64,000 bases of DNA from positions 1 to 64,000 of the forward strand of contig JAQVMT010000007.1 of NCBI GenBank assembly GCA_028703495.1, in the 5' to 3' direction. The notes under the pieces are model-generated. The model was given only the letters and a program-made list of their open reading frames with translations. It made no database searches and was not told the origin of the DNA. A program made the translations under genes and the position numbers. Below, piece by piece: positions 1 through 9,125 of the stretch. The stretch is from Clostridia bacterium. Lineage in GTDB: Bacteria; Bacillota; Clostridia; Christensenellales; CAG-314. Every line of letters starts with the position of its first letter. Positions within the stretch are counted from its first letter, which is position 1.

Positions 1-1
1 C

Positions 2-1300
2 GATAAAATTAATCACGTTTTCAGTAAATTGACAAATAAAGGTCATCTGAGCTAACTTGAAATTAAGCAGGCGATTCGCGAGGTTAGGATTGCTCTATTA
101 GAGGCGGACGTGAATGTTTCCGTCGCCAAGGATTTTATCAATAAGGTTACGGAGAAGGCTGTCGGCGAGGAGGTTTTGAAAAGTCTTACGCCCGGACAGC
201 AGGTTATAAAAATTGTAAACGATCAGCTGATCGAACTGCTTGGAAGCACGCAAAGCAAGCTTGCCGTGTCAAGCAAGCTTCCTACCGTGATAATGATGTG
301 CGGACTTCAGGGTGCGGGCAAGACGACGATGTGCGGAAAGCTCGGCGTTTATCTTAAGAAGCAGGGGAAGAGGCCTTTGCTGGTTGCATGCGACATATAT
401 CGCCCCGCCGCTATCGAGCAGCTTAGGATTGTTGCCAAAAAAGCCGATGTCGGATACTTTGAAAAGGGTCAGATAAACCCCGTAACAATCGCCAAGGAAG
501 CGGTAAAATATGCCGAATCCAAGGACTTCGATACGGTTATTTTGGATACGGCAGGAAGATTGCACATCAACGAGGAGTTGATGACCGAGTTGAAGGAAAT
601 CAAGAAGAATGTTAACGTTACGGAAACTTTGCTGACCGTTGATTCAATGACGGGACAGGATGCGGTTACCGTTGCCAAGGCATTCGATGAGGCGTTGGAC
701 ATCACCGGCGTAATAATTACAAAGCTTGACGGCGACACCAGAGGCGGCGCAACGCTTTCGATAAAGGCAATCACGGGCAAGCCGATCAAATTCTGCGGCA
801 CGGGTGAAAAGGCGGAGGATTTGGAGGCATTTTACCCCGACAGAATGGCTTCGCGTATTTTGGGTATGGGCGATGTTCTCACGCTCATCGACAAGGCGCA
901 ACAGGCTATTTCCGAGGAAAAAGCCGAGCAGATGGCAAAACGCCTAAAAGAGAACAAGTTTGATCTGAACGATTTTTTGGAACAATTCGAAAGCTTGGCA
1001 AATATGGGTGACATGAACGAGCTGCTCAATATGATTCCCGGCGCAAATAAAATGAAGTTAAAGGACGCAAAGGTGGACGAAAAGGAGATTGCAAGGGCAA
1101 AAGCAATTATCCAAAGTATGACCAAGGAGGAGAAGTCCAACTACAAGCTTTTGAATTATTCGAGGAAAAAGAGAATTGCGAAGGGGAGCGGAACCCAGCT
1201 TGTGGATATCAACAAGGTTCTGAAGCAGTATGAGCAGACCAAGGAGATGTACAAAAGGTTTGGGAAAGGCGGTAAAAAAGGCTTCAAGATGCCTTTCTAG
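2..1300 (+). CDS. ffh: Signal recognition particle GTPase Ffh, 5'-partial, with in-frame stop
   Basis: Ffh binds SRP RNA and signal peptides and delivers ribosomes to FtsY at the membrane. The G domain is clear: P-loop GLQGAGKTT, DTAGR and TKLDGD. The methionine-rich M domain follows, starting near RILGMGDV and including SRKKRIAKGSGT, which binds SRP RNA. The reading frame continues upstream of the first available GTG (110) to the window edge and encodes an ordinary N-domain (DKINHVFSKLTNKG, then LEIKQAIREVRIALLEADVN), but codon 53-55 is TAA where Ffh normally has a Glu-type codon. A single G-to-T change would explain it. Restart at GTG 110 would remove most of the N-domain bundle. The first codons lie outside the window. 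The identity is certain; whether the gene is intact is not. Confidence 0.93.
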
Positions 1301-1622
1301 CAGAAGTTGATATATACTAATCCACTTCTACTTTCGACATTTTCATTGGCGAATTTATGAAAATGGAAATGCACAGATCGGAAGGATACAAGTCCATCGC
1401 GTTTGACCTATAATTAAGGTCAAAGATGCAAAACACTTAAAGAGTCAATACCGATTTCCGCAAAAAATGCGATAACGTCTGGTCATTGAAGAAACGTATC
1501 GCGCAAAGATTGCCGAATTACATTCTGTGTTAGGGCGAAAGAACGCTAATAACACGAATTTATGTAATATGGTAAAATAATCGTGGAAATCGTATAATAT
1601 ACACAATTTTGGAGGAATAATT

Positions 1623-1892
1623 ATGGCAGTAAAAATGAGATTAACAAGAATGGGAGATAAAAAGAATCCTTTTTATCGTATCGTTGTTATCGACGGCAGA
1701 AAGGCCAGAGACGGACAATATTTCGAGCTTTTGGGAACGTATGATCCTTTGACGGATCCTGCTACGATAAAGATCGACGAGGAAAGAGCGAAGTACTGGT
1801 TAAACAATGGCGTACAGCCTACGGATACCGTTCGCGATCTTCTGCACAAGCAGGGAATCATTGAAGACAAAAAAATGAAGAACTCTAAGTAG
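1623..1892 (+). CDS. rpsP: 30S ribosomal protein S16
   Basis: S16 is a small assembly protein of the 30S subunit. The 89-residue product has the normal family length and the conserved start [20 protein letters not shown]. The start is set by GGAGG at 1611-1615, seven bases before ATG. A TATAAT hexamer at 1593-1598 is a plausible -10 box, but its -35 (TGGTAA, 1570-1575) is weak, so promoter assignment is tentative. The gene opens the rpsP-khpA-rimM-trmD translation cluster usual in Firmicutes. The 322 bases between ffh and this gene contain no other gene that I can support. Confidence 0.97.
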   Translation: MAVKMRLTRMGDKKNPFYRIVVIDGRKARDGQYFELLGTYDPLTDPATIKIDEERAKYWLNNGVQPTDTVRDLLHKQGIIEDKKMKNSK

Positions 1893-1912
1893 TTTGGATT
1901 TAAGGAGTGAAT

Positions 1913-2173
1913 ATGGTAGAATTGGTTAGGTATATCGTTGGACGTTTGGTTGATCATCCCGAATCGGTCGAGATTAAGACCGAAAGCGATGGTGACAACG
2001 AAACCATAACGATTTACGTCGAAAAAGACGATGCGGGAAAGATAATCGGCAAACAGGGCAGAATTGCAACCGCTATCAGAACGGTGGTAAGAGCCGCCGG
2101 TTCCAAGAGCGGTAAGAAATACAGCGTCGAAATTGTTGATAAGCCCGAGGTCGATGCTTCCGTACAGGAATAA
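1913..2173 (+). CDS. khpA: KH-domain RNA-binding protein KhpA (YlqC)
   Basis: A single small KH domain. In other Firmicutes KhpA partners with KhpB/Jag and binds RNA, affecting cell division and elongation. The 86-residue product begins MVELVRYIVGRLVDHPE and carries the KH GxxG loop as GKQG within a GKIIGKQGRIATAIR stretch. An in-frame GTG at 1907 overlaps the Shine-Dalgarno AAGGAG (1902-1907) and is therefore unlikely to be used; ATG 1913 is correctly spaced. It lies 20 bases after rpsP and one base before the rimM start, so it is almost certainly cotranscribed with both. Confidence 0.93.
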   Translation: MVELVRYIVGRLVDHPESVEIKTESDGDNETITIYVEKDDAGKIIGKQGRIATAIRTVVRAAGSKSGKKYSVEIVDKPEVDASVQE

Positions 2174-2174
2174 G

Positions 2175-2681
2175 ATGGAGAGGATTTTGGTTGGCAAAAT
2201 ACTCCGTGCGCACGGACTGCTGGGCAGCGTCAGAGTGTTTCCTTTGATCGACGACATCGAGTCGTTGACAAAGCTTAAGCACGTCTTTATCGAAGACAGT
2301 CCGGCTACCGTCGTCAAAGTTGTCCCCTACAAGGATTACGCATACGTTACGTTTTCGACAATTACCGACAGGAATCAAGCGGATATGCTTATGGGTAAGT
2401 CTTTGTACGCATACAAGGACGAGGTGCATTTGCACGAGGGGCAGTACTTTATTGACGACGTAATAGGTTGCGAGGTGCGCCTCGACGACGGAACGCTTTT
2501 GGGTAAGCTCTGCGAAATAATGACGGGACCTATGATTGCCGACATCTACGTTGTGGATATGGACGGCAAATCTTGCCGCTTTCCTTTTGTAAAGAAGCTG
2601 GATGCAAAGGTTGACGTCAATGAAAAAACCATAACCCTATCCCAAAAAGCATTCGACGAGGTCGTTCTTTACGACGATTGA
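2175..2681 (+). CDS. rimM: 16S rRNA processing protein RimM
   Basis: RimM is a 30S maturation factor that acts on the 16S head region together with S19. The 168-residue product starts MERILVGKILRAHGLLGSVR, the typical RimM N-terminal barrel, and contains the second (PRC) barrel with GQYFIDDVIGCEVRLDDG and FPFVKKLDAKVDVNEK. The open frame extends upstream inside khpA, but ATG 2175 has AGGA at 2166-2169 five bases upstream and matches family length. The gap to khpA is a single base, consistent with translational coupling. The next gene, trmD, follows after a repeat-bearing gap. Confidence 0.95.
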   Translation: MERILVGKILRAHGLLGSVRVFPLIDDIESLTKLKHVFIEDSPATVVKVVPYKDYAYVTFSTITDRNQADMLMGKSLYAYKDEVHLHEGQYFIDDVIGCEVRLDDGTLLGKLCEIMTGPMIADIYVVDMDGKSCRFPFVKKLDAKVDVNEKTITLSQKAFDEVVLYDD

Positions 2682-2722
2682 GCTTGAATATTTAGCACGC
2701 TTTGCCTTGAAACAACCTATTG

Positions 2723-2930
2723 AGCTATGGCTTGCTAGGTTTTTCGCGTGGTAGTTTACGGGGGTTATTCAAGAAATTGTACCGAGCTTGCGTGGCTCTA
2801 TCGCGTGAACGGTTAAGCGTAATAAAAAGAAAGCTCATTATACATGAAAGAATATCGAGCTTGCTAGGAATTATCGCGTGGTAGTTTACGTGGTTAATTA
2901 AAGAAAAATTTTTCGAGCTTGTGGAAATTT
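2723..2930 (+). repeat. Degenerate direct repeats between rimM and trmD
   Basis: A motif resembling GAGCTTGCTAGG, then TCGCGTGGTAGTTTACG, occurs at about 2723-2776 and again at 2857-2904, with a more degenerate copy at 2784-2820 and a fragment (GAGCTTGTGG) at 2914-2923. Spacing between copies is about 57-73 bases. No reading frame or terminator is evident. The trmD Shine-Dalgarno lies just downstream. Function unknown. Confidence 0.75.
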
Positions 2931-2963
2931 TGCCGTCAAGCTCATATTTTTTACGAGGCTTTT

Positions 2964-3857
2964 ATGAAAATCGATATCCTTACGCTGTTTCCCGAGATGT
3001 TTGACGCGTTGAATTACAGTATATTAGGTAGGGCGGCGCAGAAGGGACTTTTAGAAGTTACTCCTCATAACATCAGGGATTATTCGGCGGACAAGCACAG
3101 GAGGTGCGATGATTACTCCTTTGGGGGCGGCGCAGGTATGTTGATGACCGCGCAGCCTATTTTCGATGCGATTAAAGCCATTGATCCGCAGCACGTCGCG
3201 CACAGGGTATATATGTCGCCCAAGGGAAAGCTACTTAATCAAAAGAAAGTAGTAGAGCTAAGCGGCATAGATAATTTGCTGTTGCTTTGCGGTCATTATG
3301 AGGGAGTAGACGAGAGAGTTTTAAAGCTTTGTATTGATGAGGAAATTTCGGTAGGGGACTATGTTTTGACTGGCGGAGAATTGCCGGCGATGGTGCTTAT
3401 CGATGCGGTTGCGCGGTACATTCCATGCGTATTGGGCAGCGAGGAGGCTACGGGCGAGGAAAGCTTTGTCAACGGGCTTTTGGAGTACCCGCAATACACA
3501 CGCCCGTTCAGCTTTGAAGGTATTCCCGTGCCGGATATACTGCTTAACGGACATCATGCAAAAATAAATGAGTGGAGACTTGCCCGTTCTTTGGAGGTAA
3601 CCAAAGCCAACCGCCCGGATTTGTACGAACGATATATGGAGGGGCATCCGCCCGTTTGCGATAAAAAGAAGTCCAAAAAGCGTAGGCGTATTACCGCACA
3701 AGAAGCTCTGCTTAGCGATTCGGATAAGGGTAGCGCGTTTGCCGAATCGAAATGTTCAGATACCCTTATGCTTGATTTAGAAGTCGACGAAACCGTTGAT
3801 ACTCACACTTGCGATATATCTACCGATACGTCCGAAACCGACGATTTGGTGAAGTGA
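2964..3857 (+). CDS. trmD: tRNA (guanine-N1)-methyltransferase TrmD with acidic C-terminal extension
   Basis: TrmD methylates G37 of tRNAs with SAM and prevents frameshifting. The start MKIDILTLFPEMFDALNYSILGRA is diagnostic, as is the knot region GDYVLTGGELPAMVLIDAVARYIP. GAGG at 2955-2958 supports ATG 2964; the upstream part of the open frame is not TrmD-like. The enzyme core ends near residue 230. About 65 residues follow, first basic (DKKKSKKRRR), then acidic and Thr/Asp-rich. Bacterial TrmD is usually about 240-250 residues, so at 297 this one is clearly longer. The usual downstream neighbour rplS is missing. Confidence 0.95.
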   Translation: MKIDILTLFPEMFDALNYSILGRAAQKGLLEVTPHNIRDYSADKHRRCDDYSFGGGAGMLMTAQPIFDAIKAIDPQHVAHRVYMSPKGKLLNQKKVVELSGIDNLLLLCGHYEGVDERVLKLCIDEEISVGDYVLTGGELPAMVLIDAVARYIPCVLGSEEATGEESFVNGLLEYPQYTRPFSFEGIPVPDILLNGHHAKINEWRLARSLEVTKANRPDLYERYMEGHPPVCDKKKSKKRRRITAQEALLSDSDKGSAFAESKCSDTLMLDLEVDETVDTHTCDISTDTSETDDLVK

Positions 3858-3913
3858 TTACGGCAGTTTTTCGGTTTGTGCAGTCGGCAAACAGATTGCA
3901 TGGCAGTTGTATT

Positions 3914-4090
3914 GAAGCATAAGTAACAATGCAGAGCATAGATGCAAGCAAGTTAAAGGCAAGAGTATAGAAGCATAAGTAACAACGCAGAGCATAGATG
4001 CAAGCAAATTACAAAGCAAGAGCATAAAAGCACAAGTAATATGGCAAAAGTATATAGGTAAGAAAATTACAAGGCAGGAGCGTAAGTAAT
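3914..4090 (+). repeat. 56-bp tandem repeat running into the rbgA start codon
   Basis: Copies begin at 3914 (GAAGCATAAGTAACAATGCAG), 3970 (GAAGCATAAGTAACAACGCAG) and 4027 (AAAGCACAAGTAATATGGC). A fourth, partial copy begins about 4079 (GAGCGTAAGTAATGG) and contains the rbgA start codon. The first two copies are close to identical over about 45 bases. This fills the gap where rplS would be expected. Confidence 0.85.
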
Positions 4091-4934
4091 GGTAATACAA
4101 TGGTATCCCGGTCATATGGCGAAAGCCCATCGAGAAATGCAAAGCAGTTTGAAGGTAATCGACATCGTTTGCTATGTATTGGATGCGCGCGCGCCTCAAG
4201 CTTGTATAAATCCCGAATACAAGAAGCTGACAGCCAACAAGCCTTGCGTTTTCGTGTTTAATAAAATCGATTTGGCAGACACGGCAAAAATCGAAAGGTT
4301 ACGTGCCGAGCTGATTCAACGCGGCGATGCTTGCGTTTTGCTTAACTCTCAAAAGAGCTCGGAGAAGTCCAAACTTATCAAAGCCTTTCAAGGTATCCCC
4401 GTTGCTGCCGTGGAAAAGCTTAAAGCAAGAGGGGTATACAGACCTACCCGCATACTGGTGGTCGGTGTTCCGAACTGCGGAAAATCCACCTTGATTAACC
4501 TCTTGGGAGGCAAGAAGGTAGCCGTCACGGGCGATAGACCCGGGGTTACAAAGGGACAGCAGTGGGTGAGACTATGCGACGGCATCGAGCTTTTGGATAC
4601 GCCGGGTACATTGTGGTCCAATTTCGACAACCAAGCAACGGCATTGAGGCTGGCGTTTATCGGAAGCGTCAAAGATGACATCATCGAGGACTTGACCGAG
4701 GTTGCCGCCGAATTACTAAAGGAGCTGGCATCGGAGTATCCTGCATTGCTTGCCGAGCGTTACGGGATTGATATCGAGCAAAAAGGCGGTATGTTCGTTT
4801 TAGATGATATTTGCCGTAAAAGAGGCTATATCGTCCGCGGAGGCGAAGCAGATTTGGAGCGAGGTGCAAAAGCCGTAATCGATGACTTTAGAAAGGGAAG
4901 AATCGGTAAAATTACGTTGTGCGACTTCGATTAA
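4089..4934 (+). CDS. rbgA: Ribosome biogenesis GTPase RbgA (YlqF)
   Basis: RbgA is a late 50S-assembly GTPase. The start MVIQWYPGHMAKAHREM is typical. The GTPase motifs are circularly permuted as in this family: G4 NKIDLAD precedes the P-loop GVPNCGKST, with DTPG after it. The 281-residue length is normal and a C-terminal helical domain follows. GGAG at 4077-4080 lies eight bases before ATG. The start codon and RBS fall inside the last copy of the upstream tandem repeat. It probably belongs to the trmD transcription unit. Confidence 0.95.
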   Translation: MVIQWYPGHMAKAHREMQSSLKVIDIVCYVLDARAPQACINPEYKKLTANKPCVFVFNKIDLADTAKIERLRAELIQRGDACVLLNSQKSSEKSKLIKAFQGIPVAAVEKLKARGVYRPTRILVVGVPNCGKSTLINLLGGKKVAVTGDRPGVTKGQQWVRLCDGIELLDTPGTLWSNFDNQATALRLAFIGSVKDDIIEDLTEVAAELLKELASEYPALLAERYGIDIEQKGGMFVLDDICRKRGYIVRGGEADLERGAKAVIDDFRKGRIGKITLCDFD

Positions 4935-6000
4935 GCATTTTGGAGAACGGATCTTTTAACAATATCGGCTTATTTAAAACACAAAATGCAGGCAAGATAA
5001 TTACGCCGATATTTAGTAATACGAAAATACAGGCAAATAAAATATGCCGAAAGTGGAAAACACGAAAATTTAGGCATGAAAAAATCTCTGATATTTAGTA
5101 ACACGAAAGTATAGGCAAATAAAATATGCCGAAAGTGTGCTGTCCGATAATTGTTGTTGTGTTTAGAGGACGCATCGTAAGTTAAGGATTGCTTTTTGCA
5201 AAAGTATAAGGATCTACATAAAAGGGCAAATTAACTTGTTAAATTTTGTCGAAATTTGGCGTATGTGTTGTTTTTTGATTTTATTGTGTAAAAACGCTTG
5301 ACTTTAAATAATCAATCTATTAAAATATGCCTATGTTAAAGGATTATTGCGCTACATTAAGGGTTTTTGTGCGTTAATACGTTTACGAGAACAAGTTTCC
5401 GTTTCGTTTTCTTATCAAATCGAAGCGTTTGGACATTCGGTTTACGGGACTCTATCCTTGCCGAATGAATACATGTTTTGTCAGCTGAAATACATCGAAA
5501 GATTGGGCATCTCGGTTTATATGTTTTGCAAATGATGTTTTTTTGAAAGAAGTCACTGTATTACCTTTATCGGGCGTAAGTAATTGATGTTCCTATGTGC
5601 CGATCTGCGTATTTAAGTGCGGATTTGTCGAGTTCCTCGATAAAAATTCACAGGATACGGAAATATCGACAATAAACTATAAAAAAACATATTTTTCTTA
5701 TAGAAAACAATGTTAGAATAGGCGCAAGGGATTGGGGTCGTATTTCGTAAAATGTGGGTTTATAGGTAGGTTTATTCTGTCAAATGTCAATTATCGGGTA
5801 GAGATTTAGTCGTAGGCTTGAGCTTTTGCAAACAAGAGGGTAAATTTATTTGCAATTGACTGATACGATGAAAAGCTCCGAAACGTTTGTAAGGGAGGCC
5901 TTCCGAATAGGTATTATTTAGTCAAAAGGTTTCTCGAATTCGACCGCACGTCAGTTATTTTCAATGCAGGGTAACCTGTAAATAAAAAAGGAGTGTTACT
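4935..6000. other. 1.07-kb intergenic region before spo0A
   Basis: I see no convincing gene here. Two copies of a roughly 48-bp sequence lie at 5008-5055 and 5090-5137 (GATATTTAGTAAYACGAAAR..., ending in TATGCCGAAAGTG). A 62-codon TTG-initiated frame at 5347-5535 lacks a Shine-Dalgarno and is probably chance. A TGTCGAA sequence at 5247-5253 matches a Spo0A box but lies 750 bases from spo0A and could be chance. AAAGGAG at 5987-5993 is the spo0A ribosome binding site. Confidence 0.6.
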
Positions 6001-6750
6001 ATGAGATCGAAAGGCGTATTGGTGGTTCAGGAGGAATCGGAGCAAACAAAGGAAATCGTCGAGAAGATAACGGAAAGTGGAATGTTTTCTCGGGTTATGT
6101 GCTGTCATGACGGATACGAAGCGATAAAGCTCATTATGAGGGAAAAGCCGGACTTGGTCATATTGGATGTCATAACGCAGGGCATTGACGGGTACGGAAT
6201 AATGAAGCGTTTTACAGACAAGGGCAAGCCGAAGTTCTTCGTGCTTACCGCAATGGGAAGCGATATTCATATCAAAAAAGCGGTCACATACGGTGCGCAG
6301 TATTATATGCTCAAGCCCGTGGATTTGGATCAGCTGCTTGTGGCAATAGGCGAAGTATTGAATCCGTTAGTCGTCGAAGAGCCATCGGTTAAAAGGAAAT
6401 CTCGCTCCGTTGACGAAAAGATATCGAACATTTTTATAAGCGTTGGAATTCCCGCGCATATAAAAGGCTATCAATATCTGCGGGAGGGCATAAAGCTTGC
6501 TATCGACAATCCTTTGATTATCAACAGCATAACTAAGGAGCTCTATCCTCAGATTGCCATGCGTTACGAAACAAGTGCCAGCAAGGTCGAACGTGCCATA
6601 AGACACGCAATTGACGTGGCGTGGTCGAGAGGGAAAATTGAGAACATAAACACTCTTTTCGGAGTTAGAGTATATACAAACAATGAAAAGCCCACAAATG
6701 GCGAATTTATCGCGCTTTTGGCGGACAAAATGATTCTCGAAGGGATGTAG
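6001..6750 (+). CDS. spo0A: Sporulation master regulator Spo0A (divergent receiver)
   Basis: Spo0A is the phosphorelay-controlled transcription factor that commits cells to sporulation. Residues 1-115 form a receiver with phospho-acceptor D56 (VILDV), T83 (VLTAMG) and K105 (MLKPVD). The C-terminal DNA-binding domain carries the family signature IPAHIKGYQYLREGI and SKVERAIRHAIDVAWSRG, which makes the assignment firm. The acidic pair normally at positions 10-11 (DD) reads Q10-E11, and the usual MP after the phospho-site is absent (DVITQGIDG). At 249 residues it is close to normal length. AAAGGAG sits seven bases before ATG. A single-gene transcription unit is likely. Confidence 0.93.
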   Translation: MRSKGVLVVQEESEQTKEIVEKITESGMFSRVMCCHDGYEAIKLIMREKPDLVILDVITQGIDGYGIMKRFTDKGKPKFFVLTAMGSDIHIKKAVTYGAQYYMLKPVDLDQLLVAIGEVLNPLVVEEPSVKRKSRSVDEKISNIFISVGIPAHIKGYQYLREGIKLAIDNPLIINSITKELYPQIAMRYETSASKVERAIRHAIDVAWSRGKIENINTLFGVRVYTNNEKPTNGEFIALLADKMILEGM

Positions 6751-6853
6751 GCATATTCAATTATTCTTGGTTGCGAACACAACAGACGAAAACGTTTGAT
6801 TTATTGTCACCGATATGATAGAATCATACTAGGGTGTGCCCGAACAAGCGAGA

Positions 6854-6873
6854 AAAAGGCAAATGTGCCTTTT
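6854..6873 (+). terminator. Possible terminator downstream of spo0A
   Basis: Perfect hairpin AAAAGGCA / TGCCTTTT with loop AATG, about 100 bases after spo0A. The arms supply A- and T-runs on both sides, so it could work in either direction. The stem is short. Confidence 0.4.
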
Positions 6874-7110
6874 GTTGCTTGCAAAGACTGCCTTATCCGT
6901 TTGACGACAAACGGGCAAAAGTCGGTCCTTTGCACATTATCGTATTTTGTCACCGTCGGTGATGCTATACAAGGTGCAAAGAGAGGATTTTACGCGCACG
7001 GCATAACGGTATAGAGTGGATTGTTATCGATTAATTATGCTAAGTAACGCCTAATTTCAGCAATTTGGCGAGTGGATTAGTATAAGAATGCACTAATGAC
7101 GGTGGTAAGA

Positions 7111-8517
7111 ATGATGGACGATAAAGCGGTAGTAAGACGCAACCGATTTTGTTTCGGTTTGGGAACGGTAGGCAGGGATATGGTCTACACGCTCGTGAGT
7201 ATGTATCTTTTGGTTTACATTACGGGCGTTGTCGGTGTATCCGATGCAGGGCTGGCAGTGATTACTGGATTGATGATGGCATTTAGGATTTTCGATGCCC
7301 TAAACGATCCGATCATGGGTACGATTGTCGACAACACTAAAAGTAAGTGGGGTAAATACAAGCCTTGGATACTTTTCGGAATGTTGACATCGGGCGTTTT
7401 GTCCGTTATTCTATTTACGGACTTTCAGCTTAGCGAGGGTTGGTTTATCGCCGTTTTTGCCGTTTGTTACCTTATGTGGGGAATGGCATATACGAGCAAC
7501 GACATTTCCTATTGGTCTCTTATGCCTGCTCTGTCCAAGGACCAAAAGGAAAGAGAAAGAATAGGAGCCTTCGCCAGAATTTGCGCCAACGTAGGTATGT
7601 TTACCGTTGTTATACTTTGGACTCAAATAGAGAGCGTTTTCGCCGTATTCGGGGAATATTGCTACACTGTATTTGCGGCAATTGCCGTATTACTTATGTG
7701 GGGATTTCAATTATTTACTCTGTTCGGTGTCAGGGAAAAGAGAAGATTTGTCGTTCTTGAGGAGCATACGACGTTGAAGGGTATGACAAGAGCCTTGTTT
7801 AAAAACGATCAGCTTTTGATTACCGCTATTGCGATGGCTTTATTTATGATCGGATATTGTACGACCACTTCCTTCGGTGTTTACTATTTCCGATACGCCT
7901 ACAAGAACGAGGATATGTATATGGTATTTGCCGCCGTTCTTGCTGTTGCTCAATTGGTTGCATTGGTGGTATTTCCACTCTTTTCCAAGCGTTTTACGCG
8001 CAAACAGATATATTTCGTGTCGATGCTGACCGTTTGCGGTGCTTACATACTCTTTTTCTGTGCGCCCTTCGACAACATCGCCTTGATTTCTGTCGCAGGC
8101 TTACTCCTTTTCTTTGCGGAAGCATTCATACAATTGCTTATGCTTGTGTTTTTGGCGGACACCGTGGAATACGGCGAGTGGAAGCTTAACAAGCGTAATG
8201 AGTCGGTGAGCTTTGCCGTTCAACCCTTCATCAACAAGCTGGGCGGAGCTTTGGGAACGGGAATCGTTGGATTGACTCTTATAGTATCGGGACTTAACGG
8301 AGTGGAACAGCAATTCAGCCAAGCAGGTGCAGAGGAGCAGGCAGCGCTGATTGCAGGTGTGGAGAACTCCTCGTTGTGGATTATGAAAATCGCGATGCTC
8401 ATCTTGCCTCTTATATGTGTGGCAGTCGGATTCTTGATTTACCGCAAAAAATACATTATCGACAAGGAAATGTACGATAAAATCATCACCGAATTGGACG
8501 AGAGAAAGAACGGCTGA
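7111..8517 (+). CDS. GPH-family (MelB-like) sugar:cation symporter
   Basis: Predicted twelve-helix secondary transporter of the glycoside-pentoside-hexuronide:cation symporter family within the MFS. The N-terminal part has the family pattern NRFCFGLGTVGRD and the cytoplasmic signature FDALNDPIMGTIVDNTKSKWGKYKPW. A second matching half follows, with ADTVEYGEWKL and VQPFINKLGGALG. An upstream in-frame ATG (7096) has no Shine-Dalgarno; GGTGG at 7101-7105 favours ATG 7111. No catabolic genes lie alongside, so the sugar cannot be inferred. It is monocistronic as far as can be seen. Confidence 0.88.
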   Translation: MMDDKAVVRRNRFCFGLGTVGRDMVYTLVSMYLLVYITGVVGVSDAGLAVITGLMMAFRIFDALNDPIMGTIVDNTKSKWGKYKPWILFGMLTSGVLSVILFTDFQLSEGWFIAVFAVCYLMWGMAYTSNDISYWSLMPALSKDQKERERIGAFARICANVGMFTVVILWTQIESVFAVFGEYCYTVFAAIAVLLMWGFQLFTLFGVREKRRFVVLEEHTTLKGMTRALFKNDQLLITAIAMALFMIGYCTTTSFGVYYFRYAYKNEDMYMVFAAVLAVAQLVALVVFPLFSKRFTRKQIYFVSMLTVCGAYILFFCAPFDNIALISVAGLLLFFAEAFIQLLMLVFLADTVEYGEWKLNKRNESVSFAVQPFINKLGGALGTGIVGLTLIVSGLNGVEQQFSQAGAEEQAALIAGVENSSLWIMKIAMLILPLICVAVGFLIYRKKYIIDKEMYDKIITELDERKNG

Positions 8518-8640
8518 TTAACACTACCATCGGCGGCTTAGGCTTTGTGGGCGATATTGTTTTGCTTGGCGAAGCTTTGTGTTCAATTAAACTTTTGCGC
8601 AAGGAATATGCTTTATTGACGTATTCCGACCGCGTAAATA

Positions 8641-8820
8641 GCAGGTATGCGTGAAGAACATGGAGTATCAGATCCGGAAGCTTTTTGATGTATTCCACAC
8701 CCCGTTTATAAAGCAGGTATGCGCGATAAACATCGGGCATCCGATATGGAAGCTTTATTGAAGTATTCCACAGCCCGTCTAATAAACAGTTATGAGCGAT
8801 AAACATTGAGAGTGCGATGA
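8641..8820 (+). repeat. 72-bp degenerate tandem repeat
   Basis: Copies begin at 8641, 8713 and 8786 (partial). The first two share GCAGGTATGCGYGA...GAAGCTTT, then GTATTCCACA and CCCGT. The array lies between the symporter and the convergent veg gene. No coding potential is apparent. Confidence 0.8.
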
Positions 8821-8857
8821 GGGAGAAATTGCCGTTTGCGATCTGCCCGTTGTTTTC

Positions 8858-9088
8858 TCAGCGTACTTTAATTTGGACTTCGCCGCAAAGCAAATCGCAG
8901 TAGGAGCAGGTCAGGATATGGTTGTCTATGGTGTGGATTACGAAAATATTGTTGTACGCGCTTTGAATACAGCCGCTGTAATGCTCGATTCTGTTTCTGC
9001 CTCTGTTTCTTCTGACAATAACGTCTTTGCCGATAATGCCGCCGATTTTTTGGCGTGCTTGTTCTACGGTGTAATTCATTCTTTTCAT
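8858..9088 (-). CDS. veg: Veg family protein (DUF1021)
   Basis: Small Veg-like protein; in Bacillus subtilis Veg stimulates biofilm matrix gene expression. The 76-residue product contains IGKDVIVRRNRGRNRIEHYSG and ends in a strand-rich segment with a CSYCDLLCGEVQIK tail, matching the Veg SH3-like fold in order and length. The start is well supported: GAGGTG lies five bases before ATG on the minus strand. Upstream are 76-bp repeats whose ends (CTTTTCATAAAATC on the plus strand) match the veg start region. Identification rests on pattern similarity only. Confidence 0.75.
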   Translation of the reverse strand: MKRMNYTVEQARQKIGGIIGKDVIVRRNRGRNRIEHYSGCIQSAYNNIFVIHTIDNHILTCSYCDLLCGEVQIKVR

Positions 9089-9125
9089 AAAATCACCTCA
9101 CGTTCTATTATGAGCATTTTCCCTG

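Noticed and set aside
5247-5253. TGTCGAA, a possible Spo0A box
   Set aside because: A single seven-base match 750 bases from the gene is expected by chance in a region this long.
5347-5535. 62-codon frame upstream of spo0A
   Set aside because: TTG start, no Shine-Dalgarno, no recognisable pattern; probably chance.
6796-7014. 72-codon frame after spo0A
   Set aside because: It spans the probable terminator hairpin and lacks a ribosome binding site.
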